Origin: Actinocrinis sp035650855
Lineage (GTDB): Bacteria; Actinomycetota; Actinomycetes; Streptomycetales; Catenulisporaceae
Direction of reading: 5' to 3'
NCBI RefSeq assembly: GCF_035650855.1
Contig: NZ_DASRGV010000027.1
Coordinates: 1-64,000, forward strand
Length of the DNA stretch: 64,000 bases
Part shown: positions 1 through 8,744 of the stretch, piece by piece
Layout of the letters: each line of letters opens with the position of its first letter
Numbering within the stretch: the stretch's first letter is position 1
Position numbers and translations under genes: made by a program
The notes under the pieces: generated by a model
Seen by the model: only the letters and a program-made list of their open reading frames with translations
The model's database searches: none
What the model was told of the DNA's origin: nothing

Positions 1-906
1 GGGGACCTTGGTGCCGAACGCCGGAGCGCCGACCACGACCGCGCAGCCGCGCACCGCCAGCGCGCTGATCGCGTCGCCGAGCACCAGCGCGTTGCCGGTG
101 GTCTCGATGACGCCGTCGGCGCCGTGGCCGCCGGTCAGGTCGGCGAGGGCCGCGGCGAGGCCGGCGCTCCCGGAACCGAGGCCGGAGGTGTCGAGCGTGT
201 CCGTGGCCCCGAGTTGCGCGGCCAACTCCAGCCGATCCGGAACCCGGTCGACGGCGATGATCCGCGTCGCGGGAGTCAACCGCGCGGCCATCACGGCGGA
301 CAGGCCGACCGCGCCCGCTCCGGTGACCACGATCGTGGCTCCGGGCCGCGGTCGCAGGACATTGACGACCGCGCCGAATCCGGTCTGCACACCGCAGCCG
401 AGCGGCGCGAGCAGGTCAAGCGGCGCGCCTTCGGGCACGCGCACCAGGCTGCGCTCGTCCACCACGGCGAGGCGGGCGAACGAGGACTGGCCGAAGAAGT
501 GGCTGCCGAGGGCGGCGCCGTCCTTGTGGATTGTCGCCGATCCGTCGGCGCGCGCCCCGCCGAGCAGGTTCAGCGGCAGCCAGGCCAGGCAGTACGCCGG
601 GTGCCCGTCGCGGCAGTTGGCGCAGCGCCCGCACGAGGTGAACGAGAGCAGCACCTGGTCGCCGGGCCGCACGCGGGTGACCGCGGATCCGACCGCCTCG
701 ACGATCCCCGCGCCCTCGTGGCCGAGCACGCCCGGCAACGGGAACGGCAGCGCGCCCGCGGCGACGCCCAGGTCGGTGTGGCAGATCCCTGCTGCCGTCA
801 CCCGGACGACGACCTCGTCGGGTCTGGGATCGTCGAGTTCGACCTCCGCGAGGGAGAACGGCGCTCCGGCGGTCTCGACGAGGGCGGCGGTGGTGGTTTG
901 CGGCAT
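1..906 (-). CDS. Zn-dependent alcohol dehydrogenase (MDR family), C-terminus cut by window edge
   Basis: NAD(P)-dependent oxidation of an alcohol or reduction of an aldehyde by a cytosolic medium-chain dehydrogenase. The frame is open from an ATG at 906 to base 1, so 302 codons of an expected 365-375 are present. Catalytic zinc ligands are visible at C42 (GICHTD), H63/E64 (GHEG) and C171. The structural zinc lobe has four cysteines at C92, C95, C98 and C106. The Rossmann dinucleotide motif GAGAVG begins at residue 196. The Cys ligand at 171 and the long form of the protein are closer to aryl/benzyl-alcohol or class III-type dehydrogenases than to short bacterial ADHs, but the substrate is not readable. 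The next gene in the same direction is a MarR-controlled exporter, so co-regulation with a xenobiotic response is possible but not shown. Confidence 0.9.
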   Translation of the reverse strand, partial: MPQTTTAALVETAGAPFSLAEVELDDPRPDEVVVRVTAAGICHTDLGVAAGALPFPLPGVLGHEGAGIVEAVGSAVTRVRPGDQVLLSFTSCGRCANCRDGHPAYCLAWLPLNLLGGARADGSATIHKDGAALGSHFFGQSSFARLAVVDERSLVRVPEGAPLDLLAPLGCGVQTGFGAVVNVLRPRPGATIVVTGAGAVGLSAVMAARLTPATRIIAVDRVPDRLELAAQLGATDTLDTSGLGSGSAGLAAALADLTGGHGADGVIETTGNALVLGDAISALAVRGCAVVVGAPAFGTKVP

Positions 907-1006
907 GGCGGAGAATCCTCCGGGAGGGTGGGGATGTGCAGGGCCGGCAAAGCGGCGGTGCCGGCGAGGTGCGCGGCCGGGCACGTGGCCCGGCCGCGTC
1001 CGGTGG

Positions 1007-2728
1007 TCACTCGACCGGAGTCAGATCCTCGGCGAGGGATTCGGTGCTGATCATCGCCTCGTGGGTGCGTCCGCCGAGGCCGAGCGCGGCCAGCAGCGCC
1101 GCGGCCAGCGCGGAGAGGCCGCACACCAGGTAGCCGATGGAGTAGGCGTGGTCGAGGGCGTGGAAGGCGACGTCCTTGAGCGGGTTGAACGGCACGGTCT
1201 GACCGTTGGGCAGGGTGACCGCGCCCGGCACCGCGTTGGCGCCGAGCGGCCCGGAGTTCACCGCGCCGATCGCGGCCTCCAGTTGCGGCTTCTGCGCGGC
1301 GGGCGCCGAGGCCGCGGAGCCGTTGAAGGCCGTGAGCGCCTTGGACAGCGCGGGGCTGCTGTTGACCTTGTTCGAGATCTCGGCGGCGGCGCGGCTGAGC
1401 GCGATCGCGCCGACGACGGCGGGCCCGAGCGTGAAGCCGAAGTCACGCAGCATGCTGGTCGATCCGCTCGCCATACCGGCCAGGTGGTTCGGCACGGTGT
1501 TGACCGCGACGGCGGTCACCGAGGACAGCGCGAGCGCGAAGCCGGTGCCGACGAACAGCAGCGGGACGATGACCGGCGCGACGGACAGGTTGCTCGCGGA
1601 CAGCGAGGTGAGCCAGAAGTCGCCGCCGGCGATCAGCGTGAAGCCGATGCCGAGGGTCCAGCGCGGGTTGTAGTGCTCGAGCACCCGCGAGGTCAGCGGC
1701 ACCATGAGCAGTGCCATGCCGTTGAGCAGCAGGAAGGCGATCGAGGTCTTGAGCGGGGTGAAACCCTGGATCGCGGAGAGCCGGATGCTGGTCGCGTACG
1801 CGGTGCCGAGGTAGGCGAACATGCCGATGACCGTCGCGATCGAGGCGATGGCGAAGGCCCGGTTGGCGAACAGGTCGAGGCGCAGCAGCGGTGCGGCGCC
1901 GCGCAGTTCGGCCACCACGAACAGCGCCAGGAACACGGCCGCGATGATGAACCCGGCGATGACGCCGCCGTTGCCCCAACCGCTGGTCGGGCCCTGAATC
2001 ACCGCGTAGAGCAGGGCGAACATGGCCACCGCGATGGTGATTTGGCCGACCCAGTCCAGGGAGCGGCCGGCCGGGGCGGAGGAGTTGCGCGCCCACTTCG
2101 CGGAGACCGCCGTGCTGATCGCAGCCAGCACGATGACCGCGACGAAGGCCCAGCGCCAGCTGGCGAACTCGTCGCTGCCGAAGTGGTACCTGGCGAGCCA
2201 GCCGCCGAGCACCGGGGAGACGAAGCCGCCGGAGGAGAGGGCCGCGGCCCAGATCGAGATGGCCCGGGAGCGGTCGCGCGCGGTGTGCGTACCGGCGGCC
2301 ACCATCGCCAGGCTGGTCGGGAAGATCGCCGCGGCGCCGAGCCCGGAGAGGATCTGGCCGATCCACAGGACCAGCACCCTGGTGCCGGTCGAGCTGGCGG
2401 CGCCCGGCGTGAGCACGCTGATGAGCTGGCCGACCATCAGCAGCGCGGTGCCCGACACCAGCAGCCGCTTGCGCCCGAACAGGTCGCCGAGCACGCCGAA
2501 GGTCAGCTCAAGCAGGGTGACCGGGACCAGGAAGGCGTCCGAGATCCAGGTCAGCTGCGCCGAGCTGGTGCCCAGGTCCTGCTGGAACAGGCCGTTGAGC
2601 ACGGCCGGGATGGCCAGCGCGACCTGGGCGACGCACACCGCGATCGCGGCGGCGGCCAGGGTGCCGCGGCTGAGGCGGTGCGTTTGATCGGTTGAGCCTG
2701 CGGTGTCGAGTCGCACAGGGGTGGACAA
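1007..2728 (-). CDS. MFS drug exporter, DHA2 (EmrB/QacA-like) type
   Basis: Proton-driven export of drugs or other small molecules across the membrane. The protein has about 573 residues and many hydrophobic segments consistent with 14 helices. The DHA2 motif A region reads as GDLFGRKR in the loop after helix 2. I prefer the TTG start at 2728 because AGGAGG lies six bases upstream. A longer reading to 2785 would place that ribosome site inside the gene. An extracytoplasmic loop of about 90 residues rich in Ala/Asn/Ser/Pro lies before the last helix. The gene follows a MarR regulator in the same direction, and two copies of a repeated motif lie between them, which fits substrate-inducible export. 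The specific substrate is unknown. Confidence 0.9.
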   Translation of the reverse strand: MSTPVRLDTAGSTDQTHRLSRGTLAAAAIAVCVAQVALAIPAVLNGLFQQDLGTSSAQLTWISDAFLVPVTLLELTFGVLGDLFGRKRLLVSGTALLMVGQLISVLTPGAASSTGTRVLVLWIGQILSGLGAAAIFPTSLAMVAAGTHTARDRSRAISIWAAALSSGGFVSPVLGGWLARYHFGSDEFASWRWAFVAVIVLAAISTAVSAKWARNSSAPAGRSLDWVGQITIAVAMFALLYAVIQGPTSGWGNGGVIAGFIIAAVFLALFVVAELRGAAPLLRLDLFANRAFAIASIATVIGMFAYLGTAYATSIRLSAIQGFTPLKTSIAFLLLNGMALLMVPLTSRVLEHYNPRWTLGIGFTLIAGGDFWLTSLSASNLSVAPVIVPLLFVGTGFALALSSVTAVAVNTVPNHLAGMASGSTSMLRDFGFTLGPAVVGAIALSRAAAEISNKVNSSPALSKALTAFNGSAASAPAAQKPQLEAAIGAVNSGPLGANAVPGAVTLPNGQTVPFNPLKDVAFHALDHAYSIGYLVCGLSALAAALLAALGLGGRTHEAMISTESLAEDLTPVE

Positions 2729-2796
2729 CGGTGGCCTCCTGCGTCCGGGTGGGTTGCGTCCTTGGGGCGAGGGTGCCACAAGCAACCCGAGACGTA

Positions 2797-2840
2797 CAGG
2801 TTTCCTGATGATTATTTTTCGACAGGCAACCTGATCATCG
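2797..2840. promoter_or_regulatory. Two repeated motifs, likely MarR operators before the exporter
   Basis: Copies at 2797-2814 (caggtttcctgatgatta) and 2823-2840 (caggcaacctgatcatcg) start 26 bp apart. A third related copy lies at 3416-3432 (cggcttcctgatgacca), just upstream of the MarR gene itself. All share CCTGATNA. Occurrence at both the regulator and exporter promoters is the usual layout of an autoregulated MarR/MFS pair. Binding is inferred. Confidence 0.5.
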
Positions 2841-2871
2841 ACGGAGGGGAGGCCCGATCCGGCCGCGCGGC

Positions 2872-3366
2872 TCAGTGCGGCAGGTGACCGGACAACGCCG
2901 CACGGCAGGACAGCAGGCTGGAGCGCAGCTGCAGGATCTGATGATCAGTGAGACCGGCAAGCATCCTGTCCTCCAGCGCCGCGACCTGATCCCGCAGCCG
3001 GCACAGCAGCCGGCGCCCCTGCGGGGTCAGCGCGAGCACCAGGCGGCGCCGGTCCTGCTCGTCCCGGTGCCGCTCGATCAGCTCGCGCTCCTGCAGCGCC
3101 GCGACCATGTCCGCCATCGCCTGTGCGGTCACGAAGGAGTTGCGCGCGAGCTGCGCGGAGGTGAGGTTCGGATGCCGCTCGAGGACGGTCAGCGCGGTGT
3201 ACTGCAACGCGGTCAGCCCGGCCGGCCGCGCGATCTCGTCGAGCTCGGCGCGCACCGCCAGTTCAACCTGCTTCATCACGTACAGCAGCGTCGGCTCGCC
3301 CTCCGCGGTGGCGCGGGAGAGTTTCGGGCGCGCTTGGCCGTCCGTGTGTGCGGCGCGTGTCGGCAC
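2872..3366 (-). CDS. MarR-family transcriptional regulator
   Basis: Winged-helix repressor of the adjacent exporter and probably of itself. The MarR fold is readable: an N-terminal dimerisation helix, LTALQYTALTVLERHP, the recognition region LTSAQLARNSFVTAQAMADMV, and the wing RHRDEQDRRRLVLALTPQGRRL. I chose the GTG at 3366 (164 residues) because GGAGG lies six bases before it. An upstream reading to 3507 adds 47 low-complexity Arg/Pro residues with no family resemblance. The gene sits immediately upstream of, and in the same direction as, the MFS exporter. The inducer is unknown. Confidence 0.9.
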   Translation of the reverse strand: MPTRAAHTDGQARPKLSRATAEGEPTLLYVMKQVELAVRAELDEIARPAGLTALQYTALTVLERHPNLTSAQLARNSFVTAQAMADMVAALQERELIERHRDEQDRRRLVLALTPQGRRLLCRLRDQVAALEDRMLAGLTDHQILQLRSSLLSCRAALSGHLPH

Positions 3367-3415
3367 CGGCGTCCTCCGTCGCTCCGGGCGGGGCGGCCCC
3401 GCGCTTCGATCGTTA

Positions 3416-3432
3416 CGGCTTCCTGATGACCA
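3416..3432. promoter_or_regulatory. Third copy of the putative MarR operator
   Basis: The sequence cggcttcctgatgacca shares TTCCTGATGA with the copy at 2801-2810 upstream of the exporter. It lies about 50-65 bp upstream of the MarR GTG start, the place expected for autoregulation. Confidence 0.4.
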
Positions 3433-3554
3433 ACAGCAATCAAGTCTGCCAGGGCGCCGACTCGTCGGCGCACCGAGGTGCCGGGCGCCCGGGCCACTGG
3501 GATGCAAGCGCCTGACCGCAGCGGTGCGCGCGCCCGGAGCTCAGTCCGCGGATC

Positions 3555-6398
3555 TCAGTCCCCGGCGTGCTGATGGGCCACGACGGCCAGCTCCACCCGG
3601 GAGGTCAGGTTCAACTTGGCCAGGATGCTGGACACGTGGGACTGCACGGTGCGCCGGGAGATGAACAATCGCGACGCGATGGCGGGATTGGAGTTGCCCT
3701 CGGCGACCAGCGCCGCGATCCGGCGCTCGGTCTCGGTCAGCGATTCCCAGCCGCTCTTCGGGCGCAGCAGCCGCGCGCCCTGACCGGTCCGGCGCACGCC
3801 TTCCCGGCGCAGCCGCTGCTCCGCGCGCACCAGGTCCCAGCGTGCCTCAAGGCCTTCGTAGAGCTCTGCGGCGGTCGCCAGCTCGGCCCGCGCCTGCGCC
3901 AGCCGGCCGTCCCGGGCGAACAGCGCCGCGGCGTTCTCGGCGGCATAGGCCTGATACAGCGGACGCGCCGCGGTGGCATAGTCCTGCTCCGCCTGCCGCA
4001 TCAGCTCCGGATCGCCGTCCACCAGCGCTCGGCAGAGCCGGGCCGTCGCCCGCATGCTGGGCACCGGTTCGGCGCCGGCCAGCGCTTGCACGTCGTCCGC
4101 CAGCGTTCGCCCGCGCTGCGCGTCGCCGAGCGTCGCCGCCAGCCTGGCGATATCAGGGCACACATAATGCAGACCGCGATGCAGGCGCAGCTCGCCCGCC
4201 TTCTGCCAGGCCTCGAACAGCAGGTCCAGCGCCGCGAGCGGTTGGTCCTGCGCCTCGTAGACCAGCGCCTCGGCCCACAGCCGCAAGTACCCGTAGAAGG
4301 TCTCCCGGCGCACCGGCTCGTCGGTGTGCAGCAGCGCGACGGCCGTCTCCAGCTCACCGCGATGGGCGGCCAGCAGCGCCTGCTGGCTGCGCAGACCCCA
4401 GCCGCTGTTCAACCCGCGCGGGCCGAGGGCCTCGGCGGTGTCCAGCCCCGCCTTGATCTCCGCGAGCGCGTCATCCCAGCGTCCGGCCAGGACGTGCACG
4501 CCGGCGGCGCCCATCCGGTACCAGGACCAGTAGAAACTGCCGTGCGCCTCAGCCCGCCGGGTGCCCGACTCGAACGCCTCGGCGGCCTGCGCGAGCTGAT
4601 CGAGCTCGGCCAGGCAGATCGCCCGGTTCAGCTCGTTGCCCGAGGTCCACTCCGGCAGCGCGTCGCGTTCGGCGATCGCCGAACGCGCCTGCTCGACATA
4701 GTCGAGCGCCTCCGCGTAGCGCCCGGTCAGGAAGCGCAGGCAGCCCAGATAGCTCAGCCCATAGGCGCGCACCTCACCGTCGTCCACCGCGATCATCCGC
4801 TGCGCGGCCGGTTCTTCCGCCGGATCGAGGCCGCCGACGGTGAAGCGGCACTGCATGGCCAGGAACTCGAAGCGCGCGGCCTGCGGCGTGGTAAGCCCGG
4901 GCAGCTGCATCGCCTCCTGCGCCTCCGCGCCCGCCAGTCTGACCCGGCCCTGCTGGAAGCAGGCGTGGATGAGCATCTCCCGCAGCGCGACCTCGGCGTC
5001 CCGATCCCCGTCCGCGGCAAGGGCGGCGCGTGCGGCCTGCTCGGCCCGGTGCGGTTCGCCGACCCACAGCAGCGCCCGCACCAGTTGGCGCCGGAACACC
5101 GCCGAGTGCGGATCCGCGGGATCCACGCGGGCACGCGCCCGCTCCAGCAGTTCGACCGCGGCTCGCGGCGCGCGCACCACGAGCGCATCGGCGGAACCCG
5201 CCAGCCAGTCGAGCATGCGCGCGTCGAGGGCGGCGTCGTCTGAGAGGTAGCGCACCACACGCTCGACGGCCGCTCCCGAGTCCGCGAGCGCGTGCGCGGC
5301 TTGGATGCGCAGGCCGTCTTGCACTGTCGCGGGCAGGCTCTCGCTCAGTGCCTGCCGGATGAGGTCGTGCCGGAAGACCAGCTCACCGGCGCTGTCGACG
5401 AGCAGTCCGGCCCGCACCGCCTCCTCGATCACGGCGTACAGCTCGACCGGGGACTTGCCGAGGATCACCACGAGCTCGCCTACGTTCAGGCCCTCGCCGA
5501 GCGCCGCGGCCAGCTGGAGCGTGGTGCGGGCCGGCCGGGGCAGGAAGTCGAGCCGGCGCAGGATGGCCTCGGCCAGGGTCCCGGGCAGTTGCGCCCGTTC
5601 GGGCGCGTCGGCGGCGCGGGAGGCCCCGGCGTCGTAGGTCGCCGCGCCGTTTGCGATCCGGATCCAGCCCTCCCGGCTCAGCGCCGCGACGAGTTCGGTG
5701 ACGTACAGCGGGTTGCCCGCCGCGCCGGCCACCAGGTGCAGCAGCCCGCGGTCGGGCCGGGCGCCGAGCTGCCGCTCCACCAGCTCGGCGACCTGCGGCG
5801 TGGGCAGCGGCGCGGGGTGCAGCGCCTGGCCGCCCTGCGCCTCAAGTTCGGTCAGCAGCTGGACCAGGTCCTCGTTCTGCGGCACGGCCCGGGTGGTCAG
5901 CGCCAGGGCGAGCGGATGGTGGTGGGCCATCACGCCGATGCGGCGCAACGCCAGCAGGCTCGGCCGGTCGGCCCACTGCGCGTCGTCGAGCAGGATCGCC
6001 ACCGGACCGGCGGCGCACCACTCGTCCACCGCGTTGAGGATCGTCTCGATGATGACCAGTTCCCGATACGGCGCCGAGGACGCGTCGTCGCTCTGGTCGG
6101 CCCGCAGCACCTCGCCGACGCGCACCGCGGCGCCGAGCGGGTTGGGTCCGTCTATCCCGAGGCAGGACGCGATCGCGGCGAACGGCAGGCCCGCCTCCAG
6201 CTGCCGGGCCGAGCCGCGTAGCACCTGGAAGCCGCGCTCGCGTCCCTCCTGGTCGAACGCGTCAAGCAGGGCGCTCTTGCCGATGCCGGGCTCGCCGACG
6301 ATCCACAGGGCGCCGCCGTGGCCGCGCTCGCCGTTCTGAATCAGCGTTCGAATACTGCGGAGCTCGCGTTCCCTCCCGGCCAACGGTGCCAGCGTCAT
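3555..6398 (-). CDS. LAL-type LuxR-family regulator with N-terminal AAA ATPase
   Basis: Large ATP-binding transcriptional activator of 947 residues, the usual LAL size. A P-loop GEPGIGKS is at residues 35-42 and a Walker B ILLDDAQWAD follows near residue 135. The long middle part is helical, Ala/Leu/Arg-rich and TPR-like. The C-terminal 60 residues form a canonical LuxR helix-turn-helix (TETERRIAALVAEG, then SRRTVQSHVSSILAKLNL). LAL proteins typically bind an inducer and hydrolyse ATP to activate secondary-metabolism or sugar-utilisation genes. No such operon lies beside it, so the target is open. No strong ribosome site precedes the ATG at 6398. Confidence 0.92.
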   Translation of the reverse strand: MTLAPLAGRERELRSIRTLIQNGERGHGGALWIVGEPGIGKSALLDAFDQEGRERGFQVLRGSARQLEAGLPFAAIASCLGIDGPNPLGAAVRVGEVLRADQSDDASSAPYRELVIIETILNAVDEWCAAGPVAILLDDAQWADRPSLLALRRIGVMAHHHPLALALTTRAVPQNEDLVQLLTELEAQGGQALHPAPLPTPQVAELVERQLGARPDRGLLHLVAGAAGNPLYVTELVAALSREGWIRIANGAATYDAGASRAADAPERAQLPGTLAEAILRRLDFLPRPARTTLQLAAALGEGLNVGELVVILGKSPVELYAVIEEAVRAGLLVDSAGELVFRHDLIRQALSESLPATVQDGLRIQAAHALADSGAAVERVVRYLSDDAALDARMLDWLAGSADALVVRAPRAAVELLERARARVDPADPHSAVFRRQLVRALLWVGEPHRAEQAARAALAADGDRDAEVALREMLIHACFQQGRVRLAGAEAQEAMQLPGLTTPQAARFEFLAMQCRFTVGGLDPAEEPAAQRMIAVDDGEVRAYGLSYLGCLRFLTGRYAEALDYVEQARSAIAERDALPEWTSGNELNRAICLAELDQLAQAAEAFESGTRRAEAHGSFYWSWYRMGAAGVHVLAGRWDDALAEIKAGLDTAEALGPRGLNSGWGLRSQQALLAAHRGELETAVALLHTDEPVRRETFYGYLRLWAEALVYEAQDQPLAALDLLFEAWQKAGELRLHRGLHYVCPDIARLAATLGDAQRGRTLADDVQALAGAEPVPSMRATARLCRALVDGDPELMRQAEQDYATAARPLYQAYAAENAAALFARDGRLAQARAELATAAELYEGLEARWDLVRAEQRLRREGVRRTGQGARLLRPKSGWESLTETERRIAALVAEGNSNPAIASRLFISRRTVQSHVSSILAKLNLTSRVELAVVAHQHAGD

Positions 6399-6574
6399 GG
6401 GATCAAGCGTAAGTCGTCACCGTGTCAAGGCGCGCGGAATCGGCGCGAAAACTGTGGCGGCGCGCCGCGATGCGGCGAGCGGTCTTCGCGCTATGCGATG
6501 TGGCCGGCGGCAGGGTGAGCCGGGGAACGGGGCTGCGTTGCTTTAGGCGACGGCTGAGACGCGGGGAGTCCGTC

Positions 6575-7276
6575 TCAGACGTCGGCCTTCACAACGCACC
6601 AGACCACCTTGCCGCCGGTCGGCGGCAGGTAATAACCCTGTTCCTCGCTCAGGCTCGCGACCAGCATCAGGCCGCGTCCGCGCTCGGTGTCGTTGAACCC
6701 GATCCCGTCAAACGCCTCGTCGTATGCCGCCTCCTGCAGTGGGTCCTGGTCGAATGCCGCCGGGGAGAGCGCGGCCGGGTCAAGGGAGTCTGTGTCGAAC
6801 GTGTCCGCGCCGAACGTGTCCGCGTTGAGCGGTTCTGTGCCGAATGCGTCCGCGCCGAACGCGGCCGGGCCGAACGTTCCTTCCGCACGCCGCGGCGGGA
6901 GGATCGCTGCGTCGAAGACCTCGATGAGTACTGCGCCGGGCTCGTCGCGCAGGTTCAGGCAGAGTTGCCCGCCGCATTGGGCGCAGCGCGCCGGGGATGC
7001 GGTCGCCGTGGCGGCGGACAGGCCGTGCACCAGGGCGTTGGTCACCAGCTCGGAGATCAGCAGACTTACGTCATCGGCGGTGTCCGGGTGCAGACCCCGG
7101 GCGTGGAGCAGTTCGACGGCGCGCCTGCGGGCCCATCCCGCCGCTACCGGCACGGCCGGCAGCGGCACGTGGTCGTCGGGGCGCTCCGCGGTCGTGGTGG
7201 CCAGGCCGGCGGGCCTCGCGCCAGGTCCCGGTCGGCGCGGGCGCAGCCAGGGATCAGCCGGTTCGAGCATTGTCAT
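6575..7276 (-). CDS. Anti-sigma-like HATPase domain protein with pentapeptide-period insertion
   Basis: Cytosolic GHKL-fold ATPase of the RsbW-like kind common in actinomycetes, probably acting on an anti-anti-sigma factor or sigma factor. The N box reads DDVSLLISELVTNALVHG (residues about 68-85). The G box reads ERGRGLMLVASLS near the C-terminus, and the protein ends GGKVVWCVVKADV. Cysteines CAQCGGQLC follow the N box. Between N and G boxes lies an insertion of about 50 residues with strict five-residue spacing of Phe/Leu (FGPAA, FGADA, FGTEP, LNADT, FGADT, FDTDS, LDPAA, LSPAA, FDQDP), encoded by 15-bp repeats. This is not seen in ordinary members of the family. No ribosome site is obvious at the ATG. 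Confidence 0.8.
   Translation of the reverse strand: MTMLEPADPWLRPRRPGPGARPAGLATTTAERPDDHVPLPAVPVAAGWARRRAVELLHARGLHPDTADDVSLLISELVTNALVHGLSAATATASPARCAQCGGQLCLNLRDEPGAVLIEVFDAAILPPRRAEGTFGPAAFGADAFGTEPLNADTFGADTFDTDSLDPAALSPAAFDQDPLQEAAYDEAFDGIGFNDTERGRGLMLVASLSEEQGYYLPPTGGKVVWCVVKADV
6792..6881. repeat. 15-bp minisatellite, six units, inside the HATPase gene
   Basis: Six consecutive 15-bp units begin at 6792, 6807, 6822, 6837, 6852 and 6867. The best conserved core is g-g-c-cgaac-g-gtcc. Unit length is a multiple of three, so copy changes keep the frame and add or remove one pentapeptide. Confidence 0.8.
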
Positions 7277-7446
7277 CGCCGCCCGGAGGCGGTGGGTCTG
7301 TACATCGCGATCGGCTCCACTAGTTCGGTATGCCGTCGCCGCCGGCCGGCACGGTCCACACGGAGGTGGCCGCCGTGATCGACGGCTGGACCGTAGTCCG
7401 GCGGCGGCGACGGCAGGCTTCAGAACTACCGGAGGCGCGCAACGCC

Positions 7447-7541
7447 GTCATCCGCCACATGGCGGAGATTGGCTCCAGCGCAGGCCGCCCGCTCGCGACG
7501 GCGCGGAATCCGGCGGCGATATCCGCCAGGTGGCGGATGAC
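7447..7541. repeat. 12-bp inverted repeat in the 7.3-7.9 kb gene-free stretch
   Basis: The arms gtcatccgccac (7447-7458) and gtggcggatgac (7530-7541) are exact complements separated by 71 bp. The 7277-7933 stretch has no credible gene on either strand: frames are short or lack a ribosome site, and codon bias is absent. The function of the repeat is unknown. Confidence 0.5.
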
Positions 7542-7655
7542 GATGCCCGGCCGGAGGCGCGAATGTGGGGACCGCCGTCGCTACCGCGACAGTCCACCGG
7601 CCGCGACCACGGTTGGACCGCCGCGGTGGCGGCGGATCGATTCGCGGATCACCTT

Positions 7656-7874
7656 GCACGATGCACGATGCGTTACCGCACAACCGCACAACCGCACAAT
7701 CGCAACACAGCACGATGCACTACCGCACAACGCACCACTGCACCATGTGTTACCGCACAATGCAGTACTGCAACATCGCACGGAGCACTACCGCACAATG
7801 CAGTACCGCAACACAGCACGATGCACTACCGCACAATCGCACTCTCGCACGGTGCGTTGTCGCACTCTCGCACG
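7656..7874. repeat. Low-complexity CGCACAA/GCACGATGC repeat block
   Basis: About 220 bp built from short words. TACCGCACAA occurs five times (7674, 7721, 7751, 7789, 7827). A 29-bp segment at 7702-7730 is repeated exactly at 7808-7836. An 18-bp segment at 7751-7768 recurs at 7789-7806. The block is visibly lower in G+C than its surroundings and ends about 60 bp beyond the stop codon of the secreted protein gene. It looks like a replication-slippage or recombination array, not a gene. Confidence 0.75.
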
Positions 7875-7933
7875 ACAGTGGCGGCGGCCGGGCTTCCGGC
7901 CGCCGCCACCGTGCTGTTCAAACCGCGGCAGGG

Positions 7934-8512
7934 TCATCCATGGAAGCTGGATGGGTTGTAACACTTATTGGTGCTGGAGTTGTACAGCGGAGTGGTGTCC
8001 ACCGGCTCGTTGCTCGGCGGGTTGACGATCACCGAGGCCGAGTCCTGAGTGAGGTCGTCCTCGCAGGAGATCACCTTGCTGGAGTTGCCGCCCTTGCCGC
8101 CGATCCACAGGTCGATGTGGTACAGCTTCGGACCGCCGTCCGGGCCGTGACCCGTCCAGTCCTGGTCACACTCGACGCAGTCGTCTTCCATGATGAAGTA
8201 ACGGTGCAGGTAGGGGTAGTAGACCTTGGTCCCGATGGCCAGTTCGGACTTGTCCGTGGCGTACGTGATCGGGTTCGAATACGTGCCGACGCCGCCGGCC
8301 GAGTTGTGGATGGTGTGGTTGCCGTCGCTCTTCGGGTAGGCGATGTCGGCTCCGGGCGGGGAGTTGTCCGGCCAGCCGTAGAGGGTGACCAGGAAGTGGC
8401 GCGTGGTGCTGGCCTGAGCCGAGGTGGCGGACGCGAACAGGCCGAACCCGGCCAGCGCGACCGCGAGCAGGCCGCCGATCAGCGCCGTCAGGCGCGTCTT
8501 GGTCAGTCGCAT
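7934..8512 (-). CDS. Small secreted protein, 3D/double-psi-barrel-like
   Basis: Exported protein of 192 residues. The N-terminus MRLTKTR, a hydrophobic core to about residue 28 and a SAQAS cleavage region form a Sec signal peptide. The mature part contains KVYYPYLHRYFIMEDDCVEC and, further on, YHIDLWIGG, a pattern reminiscent of small 3D-type or double-psi beta-barrel proteins with a conserved Asp and His. That fold assignment is tentative. Four cysteines (two in DDCVEC, later ISCED and NKCYN) could form two disulfides. GAGAGGAG lies about 11 bases before the ATG. Its promoter carries the palindrome at 8604-8626, shared with the neighbouring GH18 gene, so the two are probably induced together during polymer degradation. 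Confidence 0.75.
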   Translation of the reverse strand: MRLTKTRLTALIGGLLAVALAGFGLFASATSAQASTTRHFLVTLYGWPDNSPPGADIAYPKSDGNHTIHNSAGGVGTYSNPITYATDKSELAIGTKVYYPYLHRYFIMEDDCVECDQDWTGHGPDGGPKLYHIDLWIGGKGGNSSKVISCEDDLTQDSASVIVNPPSNEPVDTTPLYNSSTNKCYNPSSFHG

Positions 8513-8603
8513 GGTGGGTAAGTCTCTCCTCTTGTTCGTTGGGTCGTACGTTCCCTTCCAGCCGTGCGCCGCCGGAGTGGCCGCCTTATGGGCGTCCGAT
8601 CAA

Positions 8604-8626
8604 GTTAGTCAACTTTCCTAACTAAC
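8604..8626. promoter_or_regulatory. GTTAG...CTAAC palindrome upstream of the small secreted protein
   Basis: gttagtcaactttcctaac is followed by taac. Read on the minus strand the core is TTAGGAAAGTTGACTAAC. It is nearly identical to 10096-10119 upstream of the GH18 gene. Both copies sit about 40-115 bp before a start codon of a secreted protein, suggesting a common repressor or activator. The regulator is not identified. Confidence 0.6.
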
Positions 8627-8690
8627 GTTGGGCAGGGTACGGCGGGCAGTGACAGGGGTCAAGGGTTCCGGCGGAAGTTGTCCGGCCTCG

Positions 8691-8738
8691 ATCGGAGGTG
8701 GCTGATCGGAGGTGGCTGATCGGAGGTGGCCGATCGGC
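8691..8738. repeat. 14-bp tandem repeat, 3.4 units
   Basis: Unit gatcggaggtggct starts at 8691, 8705 and 8719, with a partial fourth copy at 8733. It lies in the gene-free stretch between the two secreted-protein genes. No function is evident. Confidence 0.75.
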
Positions 8739-8744
8739 TGGGGG

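Noticed and set aside
8..2695. An 895-codon open frame on the plus strand
   Set aside because: It is antisense to the alcohol dehydrogenase and MFS exporter, whose motifs are clear. It is Arg/Gly/Glu low complexity and has no ribosome site, as expected for a high-GC shadow frame.
7656..7874. Possible CRISPR array
   Set aside because: Repeat words are 10-29 bp with irregular spacing and no unique spacers of constant size. No cas gene is nearby.
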